The translations under genes were made by a program, and so were the position numbers. Of a DNA stretch of 64,000 nucleotides, positions 28,291 to 35,088 are shown piece after piece. Source of the DNA: Echinicola jeungdonensis (GTDB lineage: Bacteria; Bacteroidota; Bacteroidia; Cytophagales; Cyclobacteriaceae); the NCBI RefSeq assembly GCF_030409905.1, contig NZ_JAUFQT010000001.1, positions 2,583,001-2,647,000 of the forward strand. Reading direction: 5' to 3'. Every line of letters starts with the position of its first letter. Position 1 is the stretch's first letter. The notes beneath the pieces are model-generated. The model saw nothing but the letters and a program-made list of their open reading frames with translations, was not told the origin of the DNA and searched no databases.

Positions 28291-28542
28291 ATGAATAAGG
28301 AACAATTAATTGCCAAATTAAAACCTATAATTGAACCCTATGTTCAAGATGAGGAAGCTTTCAAAAACTTATCCGAAGACACGGATTTTGTGAACGACCT
28401 CAAGATAAACTCAGCAAATCTTGTGGATGTCATTTTAGATATTGAGGACGAATTTGATATTCGATTGGAGAATGAGGATATGGAGCAAATGCTAAACGTA
28501 AAATCCGCCATAAGCATTGTTACTTCAAAACTTAACTACTAA
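28291..28542 (+). CDS. Acyl carrier protein of the type III PKS operon
   Basis: Small acidic carrier protein of 83 residues, four helices. The phosphopantetheine attachment serine is S41 in DLKINSANLVDVILDIEDEF. The usual Asp-Ser-Leu is replaced here by Asn-Ser-Ala, a divergent carrier site. The length is normal for ACP. It carries intermediates for the ketosynthase, dehydratase and enoyl reductase and probably hands the finished chain to the polyketide synthase. It shares one base with the PPTase gene, the enzyme likely to activate it. Confidence 0.9.
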   Translation: MNKEQLIAKLKPIIEPYVQDEEAFKNLSEDTDFVNDLKINSANLVDVILDIEDEFDIRLENEDMEQMLNVKSAISIVTSKLNY

Positions 28543-29084
28543 TGGTCGGTAATGACATTGTTGATCTTAATGAAGCGCAGCATGCTTCAAATTGGCAACG
28601 GGAGAGATTCTTAAACAAAATATTTACGGAATTGGAACAGAGGTATATCAAGGATGCCATAAACCCATTTCGCATGGTATGGCGATTATGGAGCATAAAA
28701 GAAGCCTCTTACAAACTATACACTCAAATATATCCAAGCCGTTTTTATAATCCCATGGGATTTGAATGTACTATTGAGAATAATTCCGAAACCGCAAGAT
28801 TCGGAGATTTCCAATGTTTTGTGGAAACAATGGAGACCTCAAACTATATAATCTCTGAAGCAAGATTGAATAAACAAAAGTTGAGCTCTGAAATCGTAAA
28901 ATTTAAAACTACTTGTCAAAAGGAGCAGAGTGAAGAACTAAAAACAAGACTACTAAATTATGTTGGTAGCGCTTACCAGCTAAAAAAGAACGAAATAGAA
29001 ATTCCTACATTGAGTAATGGAAAAGAACAGTTCAATGTAAGCTTGACCCATCACGGAAGTTATGGTGCCTTTGTAATAGATTAA
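28542..29084 (+). CDS. 4'-phosphopantetheinyl transferase (AcpS/Sfp superfamily)
   Basis: Transfers phosphopantetheine from CoA to the ACP serine; 180 residues. The N-terminal metal-binding strand is VGNDIVDL (D5, D8), and the second signature is W50-S51-I52-K53-E54-A55-S-Y-K58. Both are diagnostic of the superfamily. The short N-terminus is AcpS-like, but the total length is nearer to a single-chain Sfp-type enzyme. It is the last gene of the operon; its own ACP lies immediately upstream, so a dedicated pair is likely. No clear terminator follows. Confidence 0.88.
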   Translation: MVGNDIVDLNEAQHASNWQRERFLNKIFTELEQRYIKDAINPFRMVWRLWSIKEASYKLYTQIYPSRFYNPMGFECTIENNSETARFGDFQCFVETMETSNYIISEARLNKQKLSSEIVKFKTTCQKEQSEELKTRLLNYVGSAYQLKKNEIEIPTLSNGKEQFNVSLTHHGSYGAFVID

Positions 29085-29481
29085 TTGTTGAATTGATTCG
29101 GTTTAATATTTTATGGTTAATTTTAAAAATCTACAAAGACAGATTCCTGAAAACGGTCTGTAATTCGGTTAGTAATAAAAAAAACAAGGAGAATGGTAAT
29201 AAACATAAATTAATAGAAAAGTAGATATTATGTATTTATTTTTTGATCCAGAATAACTGGATTACCTAGAAGCTGGAAAGTGCCTATTACAGACCTCAAT
29301 AATTGGCCTAGGATGGTCCAGATTGCGTAGATTTTATGCGATAAGGATTGAAAAGAATTGAATTTGACGATTTTATTATCAAGCCGGTAAACTTTGAAAT
29401 ACCAATAAATGCAGCAAGAGTGCATGGGATTTCGACTGAAAAAAATTAATTCGACATTCCTCATTTTTAATTTTTTTTCCT
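29085..29481. other. Noncoding spacer after the polyketide operon
   Basis: About 400 bp, AT rich. A 78-codon frame on the minus strand has no recognisable features and I do not call it. In related loci modB and modC would be expected here, downstream of modA; I see no trace of them. Confidence 0.45.
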
Positions 29482-30237
29482 TTATTCCACCAAATAACCA
29501 TAATCATTTAAAATTTTGTGGGCTTCTGATGAAAAAAGAAAATCATAAAACAGCTGGGCATCCTTAATATCCTTGCCTTCTTTTTTTAGCAAAACCACAC
29601 CCTGATCAATTGACCGGTAAGTGCTGGGATCGATCTCCAGCCATTTGCCTTTACCTTTCATTTCCGGCGATAAAACCACAGACATAGCCGTAAAGCCAAT
29701 TTTTGCTGCTTTAGAAGTGATGAACTGGTTGGTTTGCGCAATGCTTTCTCCATATACCAATTTCTCCTTTACCTGATCAATAAGTTGATAGTGGTTCAAT
29801 ACGTCCATTGCAGCAATTCCATAGGGTGCTGTTTTGGGGTTGGCCAGGGCAATATGGTCAATTTCAGGAAAAGACAGGATGTCCAAAGAGACTTCGATCT
29901 CCTCATCCATGGTCCAAAGAACCAATTTCCCTTTTGCATAAATTCTGGGTGAATGGGCTGCCAGACCACTTTGAAAAATGGCCTCGGGATATTTCATATT
30001 TGCTCCCACAAAAACATCGTATGGGGCGCCCTCTTTGATTTGGGCTGTCAATTTCCCTGAAGAGCTAATAATTAGTTCACAATCTATTTGATGGTATTCT
30101 TTAAATGCCTCTGTCAAAGCCTTCATGGCAAATTGCATATTGGCTGCTGTGGCAATAGTGATTTTTTCGGTGGGTTTTTGCTGGCACGACAAACAAATTG
30201 GGAGAAGTAAAATAAATGTGAAAAAGGTTGATTTCAT
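29482..30237 (-). CDS. modA: Molybdate-type ABC transporter substrate-binding lipoprotein
   Basis: Binds molybdate or tungstate for uptake; 251 residues. It has a lipoprotein signal with C18 (ICLSC). The mature part shows the ModA pattern: ITIATAANMQFAMKALTEAF, then ISSSGKLTAQIKEGAPYDVFVGAN, ALANPKTAPYG, and FITSKAAKIGFTAMSVV. The Ser-Ser-Gly-Lys and Ala-Pro-Tyr-Asp segments line the oxyanion pocket in the family. It is preceded by a DUF2490 gene 13 bp upstream and a broken ModE-like regulator. No permease or ATPase gene is nearby, so it is an orphan in this window. Confidence 0.92.
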   Translation of the reverse strand: MKSTFFTFILLLPICLSCQQKPTEKITIATAANMQFAMKALTEAFKEYHQIDCELIISSSGKLTAQIKEGAPYDVFVGANMKYPEAIFQSGLAAHSPRIYAKGKLVLWTMDEEIEVSLDILSFPEIDHIALANPKTAPYGIAAMDVLNHYQLIDQVKEKLVYGESIAQTNQFITSKAAKIGFTAMSVVLSPEMKGKGKWLEIDPSTYRSIDQGVVLLKKEGKDIKDAQLFYDFLFSSEAHKILNDYGYLVE

Positions 30238-30250
30238 TTGGCGCTATAAA

Positions 30251-30991
30251 TTATTTCTTAGATGTAAAATCCATTTTATGCTTTATCCCCAGCCAAAATA
30301 TATGGCTGTTTTGATATTCTCGTGGGGCATTGCTTGCTGAGAATTGGTGGGTATAGGTCAGGGAGAAATCCAGGGTTTTGTTTAATTGAAATGCCGGACC
30401 TATTAGAATACGGTTTTGGTTAAAAACATTATACACAACATCCTTTCCTGCATTAATTAAGATTTCATCTCCAACATTGAAGGAAAGACTTTTTCCGTCA
30501 TGCTCTGTGGATTCCCAAAGCGGAATACTGGCCATGATTCTATAACGGAATCGGAAATTGAAACTGTTAGACTTAGAGTTGTCTTGTGAGGTATTCCTGA
30601 AAAAACGTTCCTCGACCCTGTACCTGTGGGATAAGCTAATAGGAGCGAGTTTGTTATTTATAACCAGCTCCTGATAGGGACGCAATTCAGACCTGGTCCT
30701 ACTGCCATTGTTATAAAAGCCAAGGTGGGCAAAGCCCACCAAAAAACTAAGTATGGAAGATGGGTTAAACCCAATACCTGTCCTGATGAGGTATTGTGAA
30801 AATTCATCAAAGTTGTTCCTCGTCCTTAAACCTCCATCCGTTAACAATGCCCATTTTTCATCCAACTTTATTTGGTTATAATACTGAAACCATTGTTGGT
30901 TCCCTGTGCTGACTTCTTTTCTCTGGGCAAGACTTTCTTTTATACTTGAAAAAAACACCAGTGTAAATAGGAAAATAAGTAATGGTTTCAT
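30251..30991 (-). CDS. DUF2490 outer-membrane protein
   Basis: Predicted outer-membrane beta-barrel of 246 residues. The signal peptide ends near SLAQ at residue 22. The pattern NQQWFQYYNQIKLDEKWALLTDGGLRTRNNF, followed by SHRYRVEERF and FRFRYRIMASIPL, is typical of DUF2490 proteins. Strands alternate throughout, and the sequence closes with YQNSHIFWLGIKHKMDF. The function is unknown. Placement 13 bp before modA suggests an operon and a possible role in outer-membrane passage of the oxyanion, which is inference only. Confidence 0.85.
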   Translation of the reverse strand: MKPLLIFLFTLVFFSSIKESLAQRKEVSTGNQQWFQYYNQIKLDEKWALLTDGGLRTRNNFDEFSQYLIRTGIGFNPSSILSFLVGFAHLGFYNNGSRTRSELRPYQELVINNKLAPISLSHRYRVEERFFRNTSQDNSKSNSFNFRFRYRIMASIPLWESTEHDGKSLSFNVGDEILINAGKDVVYNVFNQNRILIGPAFQLNKTLDFSLTYTHQFSASNAPREYQNSHIFWLGIKHKMDFTSKK

Positions 30992-31029
30992 GGTGTGAGG
31001 TTAATATTTCCGCTATGATTTTTAATGAA

Positions 31030-31367
31030 TCAGGGAGGGAATAAATCAAAAGTTAAGCATTTCTCGAAATCAATTTCAAGATTATTGAGGATGCGAATGA
31101 GGATGCGAAACACTTTTTTTATCTTCGGAAACATCCGTGCCGCCACTATCTTTGCCCCTGTCCTTTTTTCTACCAAAGGCTTTTCAGCTTTTTCATTAAT
31201 GGCATTTACCAAACACCAAACCTGCCTATTAGCCATGTCCATGGATTGGTCCAGTTTATTGATGGAACCAAGTTCATTTATTTTTTCAATAGTTCTATAT
31301 GACCAAATCCCAGAAAGAGTCCTTTCTCAGTTTCTATTCAAAAACTGTTTGCAATAGTGCATTTCAT
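31030..31367 (-). pseudogene. Broken ModE-type winged-helix regulator
   Basis: Reading the minus strand from ATG at 31367 gives a ModE-like single wHTH domain of about 112 residues with two lesions. A TGA at 31338-31340 stands where ModE homologues have a Trp (NSF-stop-IETEKGLFLGFGHIELLKK). A one-base loss in the A6 run at 31281-31286 then shifts the frame to INELGSINKLDQSMDMANRQ, VWCLVNAINEKAEKPLVEKR and TGAKIVAARMFPK. The order FLGxGxIELLxxIxELGSI, then QVWxLVxxxNEKxxKPLVEKxTG, is the ModE N-terminal domain pattern. It lies directly upstream of the DUF2490-modA pair on the same strand, the expected place for its regulator. Confidence 0.8.
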
Positions 31368-31591
31368 TTGGATCCGTTATTTAATTACAAACTTAATGAA
31401 ATGCAGTTATAAATACATAGTAAAAAATAAAGTAAGGTTTTTTGTTTAAGTTGTTGAGTGTGAGTTTGAAAAGGATGGTTCTCCAGTATAAATAGTTTAT
31501 TTGTCGAATGGAAAGGGTACAGAAAGATATTGTCTACTTCTCTCAAGGTTCCCTTGAAAGAGTGCAAAAAAACATTGGAAAACATAGACTC

Positions 31592-33064
31592 TCATTTTGA
31601 TACTTCCCAGCCTTCCCGATATTTCCGTCCAACAAATTGATTGGCGGCTTCCAGATTGGTGATTTTCATATTATCTCCATCCCAAAGCATTTTTTTTCTG
31701 CCATAATATTCAAATTGCCCATTGGCATTTTCCCGCCTTAACATATAACTTCTGATGGCCAAATTTCCCATCAGGACTGTTTCGGTCATGGGGCCTGCAT
31801 AATCAAATGAAGAAGTTAGGGCCAGGTGTTCTTGGCTGTTAAATCCCGCTTTGCAGGCATCCACCCATTTACGCTGGTGGCCATATTCAGGTTCTTCACC
31901 ATCTTCGGTTTGGGGGCCAAATTCGGTGGTTCCATCCTTGAGATAAAGTTTGGGCATTAGGGGAGAGCTATCATTGATATTGGTGGAGATGATGCCTTTT
32001 TCCCCATGGATCAGTACCCCATTGCTGCTTTGATGTCCACCGATGTCATGCTCGGGTGGGATGATTTCGGGATGGCTGGGCTTGATGCCGCCATCGCTCC
32101 AGGTCATCTCAATAGGAGACTTGCTTTTTTCTGTCGCATCAAAATGAAGGGTGATAAAAGAAGAGGGAGGACAGCTTTCCGGGTGGTAGTCAGGGGTCCA
32201 CATTTTGGTGAAAACGGTGCCCACGCTGCATTCTGCATCTTTGGGATATTTCAGTCCCAAAGTCCGGAATGGAATATCAATCAGGTGGCAGCCTACATCT
32301 CCTAATGCTCCTGTTCCATATTCCCACCAACCTCTCCAGTTGAAGGGATGCAAGTTGGGTGTGTAAGGCCTGTATGATGCTGGCCCCAGCCAAAGGTTCC
32401 AGTATAAGTCATTTGGTTTTTTGTTTGGGTCAGGTTCAGGCATTGCGTAGCCTTGAGGCCAAACAGGCCGGTTAGTCCAGACCTGGACTTTTGAAATTTC
32501 CCCCAGTTTATCCGAGTCAATCCAATTTTGCACCAAACTGAGTAAGGGGTTGGAAGCTCCCTGATTGCCCATTTGGCTTACTATTTTGTTTTTTCGGGCC
32601 ATTTCAGTTAAAATTCTTGCTTCCCGGATATTGTGAGTAAGTGGCTTTTGGACATAGACGTGTTTGCCCCTTTCCATAGCAAAAGCAGCAGCCGGCCCAT
32701 GGACATGGTCTGGGGTGGAAATGGTAACCGCGTCGATGTCCTTTTCCTTTTCTAACATTTCCCGGTAATCGTGGTAAAGCTTGGCTTTAGGAAAATCCTT
32801 TATAGCTTGGGAGGCGGAACCCGAAAAATCCACATCACAAAGGGCGACCACCCTTTCACGGCCATTGACAGCAGCATTTCTGATGTCACTTAAACCTTTG
32901 CCTCCTGCTCCAATGGCTGCAATATTCAATTGGTCACTGGGAGCAGTAAATCCCACTCCGCCTAAAACATGCCTGGGGACAAATAAAATAGAGGAGGCAA
33001 TGGCTCCTTTTTTTAAGAAATCCCTACGGGAATTGCCTGGCTGGCCTTTTTGTCCATTGTTCAT
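31592..33064 (-). CDS. Tat-exported Gfo/Idh/MocA oxidoreductase
   Basis: NAD(P)-dependent sugar or polyol dehydrogenase family protein of 490 residues. It begins with a twin-arginine signal (NSRRDFLKKGAIASSILFVP, residues 11-30). The Rossmann site is IAAIGAGGKGL near residue 48, and the family motif VQKPLTHN holds the catalytic-type Lys near residue 144. The metal or substrate region DVGCHLIDIPFRTLG lies near residue 257. Secreted Gfo/Idh proteins of this size, common in Bacteroidota and Planctomycetota, act on carbohydrates in the periplasm. The substrate is unknown. It stands alone; its upstream region contains an AATCGATT palindrome shared with the carbohydrate locus at 45.7 kb. Confidence 0.92.
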   Translation of the reverse strand: MNNGQKGQPGNSRRDFLKKGAIASSILFVPRHVLGGVGFTAPSDQLNIAAIGAGGKGLSDIRNAAVNGRERVVALCDVDFSGSASQAIKDFPKAKLYHDYREMLEKEKDIDAVTISTPDHVHGPAAAFAMERGKHVYVQKPLTHNIREARILTEMARKNKIVSQMGNQGASNPLLSLVQNWIDSDKLGEISKVQVWTNRPVWPQGYAMPEPDPNKKPNDLYWNLWLGPASYRPYTPNLHPFNWRGWWEYGTGALGDVGCHLIDIPFRTLGLKYPKDAECSVGTVFTKMWTPDYHPESCPPSSFITLHFDATEKSKSPIEMTWSDGGIKPSHPEIIPPEHDIGGHQSSNGVLIHGEKGIISTNINDSSPLMPKLYLKDGTTEFGPQTEDGEEPEYGHQRKWVDACKAGFNSQEHLALTSSFDYAGPMTETVLMGNLAIRSYMLRRENANGQFEYYGRKKMLWDGDNMKITNLEAANQFVGRKYREGWEVSK

Positions 33065-33433
33065 AAGAAAAGATTTTTTTGGGTTTTTAATAAATAGGCC
33101 TTGACTTTCTAATTAAAATCTAAATCCCTTTCAATTAAGTTAATTGCTTGATTAAATTTTTGCTTAATCGATTTAATAATTTACTAAAGGAAAAATAAAA
33201 AACAAATAAACTTTTACAGCCAGAAGGCAGGGATACCTTTCGAGGTTTTAAAGGGAAAACTGAAATCAAAATCGCCAAAATAGAAATTTGTCCCTATAAT
33301 ATTAACCCTCTAAGAATTACCTTTAATTGAATTACTGATAACGATTTAAAGTGGTTGATTGACCTTTTTTATTAAGTAGGAGTTTACCAATAATAGTCCT
33401 CTTAGGAAATTGAAAAGTTATTTTGGCCGGAAT
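33065..33433. other. Noncoding spacer with the Gfo/Idh promoter region
   Basis: AT-rich stretch of 369 bp without a gene. It contains the 12-mer TTAATCGATTTA at 33164-33175, about 100 bp upstream of the Gfo/Idh start. No terminator is visible for the VOC gene, which enters from the right. Confidence 0.5.
33164..33175. promoter_or_regulatory. AATCGATT palindrome, possible operator
   Basis: TTAATCGATTTA, identical over 12 bp to 45677-45688. The core AATCGATT is a perfect 8-bp palindrome with a central CG, as expected for a LacI-type site. Confidence 0.4.
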
Positions 33434-34336
33434 TTAAGAATTGAAGGCCTCTTTTAATTTTTTAATTTCCAGTTTCTTCATTTGCATCATGGCCTGCATG
33501 GCTTTTTCAGCTTTTTCTTTGTCAGGATCATTTAGCAATTCAGGTAAAACCGTGGGTACTACTTGCCAGGAAACCCCAAACTTGTCTTTTAGCCATCCGC
33601 ATTGTTCTGAGTCCGGAAATGCAGAAAGCTTATTCCAATAAAAATCTATTTCTTTTTGAGTTTGGCAGTTCACTATAAAAGAAACGGCTTCATTAAAGGA
33701 GAATTGATGGGAAAGCGCACTTTCCATGGCAATAAATTCCTGATTAGCGAGGTGGAAGTCGGCATATTTGATTTTTCCTTCTTGGTCGGGAGCTTCCTCT
33801 TTTTCGTATCGGTAGATATGACCAATATTTGAATCTTCAAATATTCCAGTATAAAATTCCATTGCTTCTTCGGCCTTTCCATATTGATCCCCTACAAATA
33901 AAAGGTTGGGAATGATTTTTTGGGTAGCTTTTTCTTCCCCAACTTCCATAATTTGCCATGAAAGCCCGAATTGATCTTGTAACCATCCATATCTCTTGCT
34001 AAAGGGGTACTGACCTAAGGGCATAAGAATAGACCCATTTTCTTTCAGCTTTTGCCAAAGCTCATCCACTTCAGCGGTGGAGGAACAATTCACAAAAAAG
34101 GATATTGAGGGATTGAACTTAAATTGGGGGCCTGCATTTAAGGCCAGGAAATTATGGCCTTCCAATGTGAATTCCTGGGTTAAAAAATTTCCCTTTTGTT
34201 TTTCAGAAGCTTCATAGGAGGCATTGTCATAATAGGCCGCCTTTCCTTTTTTTGAATTTTTTAATGCTGAAATATAGAAATTTACGGCTTCAGCAGCATT
34301 TTCATCAAACCATAAACAAGGAGTTATTTTTTGCAT
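33434..34336 (-). CDS. Two-domain VOC (PhnB-like) protein
   Basis: Cytoplasmic protein of 300 residues from Met at 34336. The frame opens at 34450, but the extra 38 residues are unlike the family, while MQKITPCLWFDENAAEAVNFY is a textbook start of a PhnB/3-dmu-9-3-mt domain. A second copy begins near residue 128 (IIPNLLFVGDQYGKAEEAMEFYTGIF). Both domains end in a GWLQDQFGLSWQI or GWLKDKFGVSWQV strand. VOC proteins include dioxygenases, glyoxalases and resistance proteins. PhnB-like tandem proteins are of unknown function. The gene stands alone. Confidence 0.9.
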   Translation of the reverse strand: MQKITPCLWFDENAAEAVNFYISALKNSKKGKAAYYDNASYEASEKQKGNFLTQEFTLEGHNFLALNAGPQFKFNPSISFFVNCSSTAEVDELWQKLKENGSILMPLGQYPFSKRYGWLQDQFGLSWQIMEVGEEKATQKIIPNLLFVGDQYGKAEEAMEFYTGIFEDSNIGHIYRYEKEEAPDQEGKIKYADFHLANQEFIAMESALSHQFSFNEAVSFIVNCQTQKEIDFYWNKLSAFPDSEQCGWLKDKFGVSWQVVPTVLPELLNDPDKEKAEKAMQAMMQMKKLEIKKLKEAFNS

Positions 34337-34450
34337 CGTGTTTGATATTAAAAGTCCACGAAATTTTAAGGTTGATTCAAGTATTATTTCAAGGATTTCC
34401 GTTGATGGCCCATAAACAGGAACATCAGGGAAAACAATTAAGATGGCCAT

Positions 34451-34788
34451 TTATCTCGAATTTTAACTTGGTTCCTTTTAACTGTTTGTTGATTAGTTGT
34501 TTGTGAAATTAATAAAATTTAAAGGGAATTCATTTCCTTAGCTAAAGAAGTTGGGGCTTTAGGTTAAATACAAATACCATTTTTTGGATTTTGTTGATTA
34601 TAGGGGGCAGGAAAAAGTTTGGTAAAAAAAATAGTAGGAAGTTTATCATTTATTTAAATAAGTGGTTTTTGTGGTTTGTGGTAAATGTAATGCAAAGGTT
34701 GTAAAAGTAAGGGTGTATTTAATAAATGTTAAAATTAAATCGATATCATTAATTAATATGTAATAAATGTGAAATTATGTTAAAATAA
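34451..34788. other. Noncoding spacer, AT rich
   Basis: No gene seen. It separates the VOC gene from the promoter of the tRNA-like gene. Confidence 0.5.
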
Positions 34789-34819
34789 TTTGAAAGCAAT
34801 CTTGGTTGTATTACCTTTG
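34789..34819 (+). promoter_or_regulatory. Promoter of the tRNA-like gene
   Basis: Exact match to the Bacteroidota housekeeping promoter: TTTG (34789-34792), 19-nt spacer, TACCTTTG (34812-34819). The predicted start of transcription is near 34824-34826, about 36 nt before the first base of the tRNA-like fold. Confidence 0.75.
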
Positions 34820-34860
34820 ATAGTGTAAAGCAAAGCAAAAGCGCTAAAAGGCTTTAAATA

Positions 34861-34987
34861 CTGTAGGGTGATGAAATTGGTAAACATGCCCCTCTGTCTC
34901 AGGGGTGGGGAACCAGGGATAAAGCAAATATTGAGCTCGTATTTTGCCTAACTACCCTTTGAAGGTTCGAATCCTTCTCCTACAGCA
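34861..34987 (+). tRNA. tRNA-like gene with very long variable region, apparent anticodon GTC
   Basis: A full cloverleaf can be drawn. Acceptor: 34861-34868 pairs with 34978-34985 (CTGTAGGG/TCCTACAG, last pair G-T), 8 bp rather than 7. D-arm: 34869-34889 aligns base for base with the D-arm of bacterial tRNA-Leu, with A-T, T-A and G-C replacing its three stem pairs and the conserved AATTGGTA loop. Anticodon arm: CCCCT/AGGGG (34889-34893 with 34901-34905), 7-nt loop CTGTCTC, anticodon GTC. T-arm: GAAGG/CCTTC (34961-34965 with 34973-34977) around TTCGAAT. Between anticodon and T arms lie 55 nt that can form a hairpin (AGGG/CCCT, then GCAAATA/TATTTTGC). CCA is not encoded. Total length is about 125 nt. 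Identity is unknown: GTC would mean Asp, but Asp tRNAs are class I with short variable loops. Confidence 0.65.
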
Positions 34988-35016
34988 GGTTATTTTGGGT
35001 TTATTGTTAATTGACT

Positions 35017-35050
35017 AAAGCTATGAAATTTTATTTCATAGCTTTTTGCT
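35017..35050. terminator. Terminator after the tRNA-like gene
   Basis: Perfect 13-bp stem AAAGCTATGAAAT/ATTTCATAGCTTT (35017-35029 with 35033-35045) with a 3-nt loop and a T-run. It can also end the minus-strand gene that stops at 35089. Confidence 0.9.
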
Positions 35051-35088
35051 TTTTAAGAGGATTTTAACCGAATATTTCCCTATTAACT

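Noticed and set aside
29228..29464. 78-codon frame on the minus strand after modA, considered as a modB remnant
   Set aside because: It has no permease-like helices or EAA-type motif and no similarity that I can recognise.
31025..31357. 110-codon frame on the plus strand
   Set aside because: It is antisense to the broken ModE-like gene, which explains the open frame and the region better.
34861..34987. tRNA gene with a group I intron, or half of a permuted tmRNA
   Set aside because: The extra segment is only 55 nt, far too small for a group I intron, and it lies in the variable region, not the anticodon loop. Acceptor halves are in normal linear order and no tag reading frame is present.
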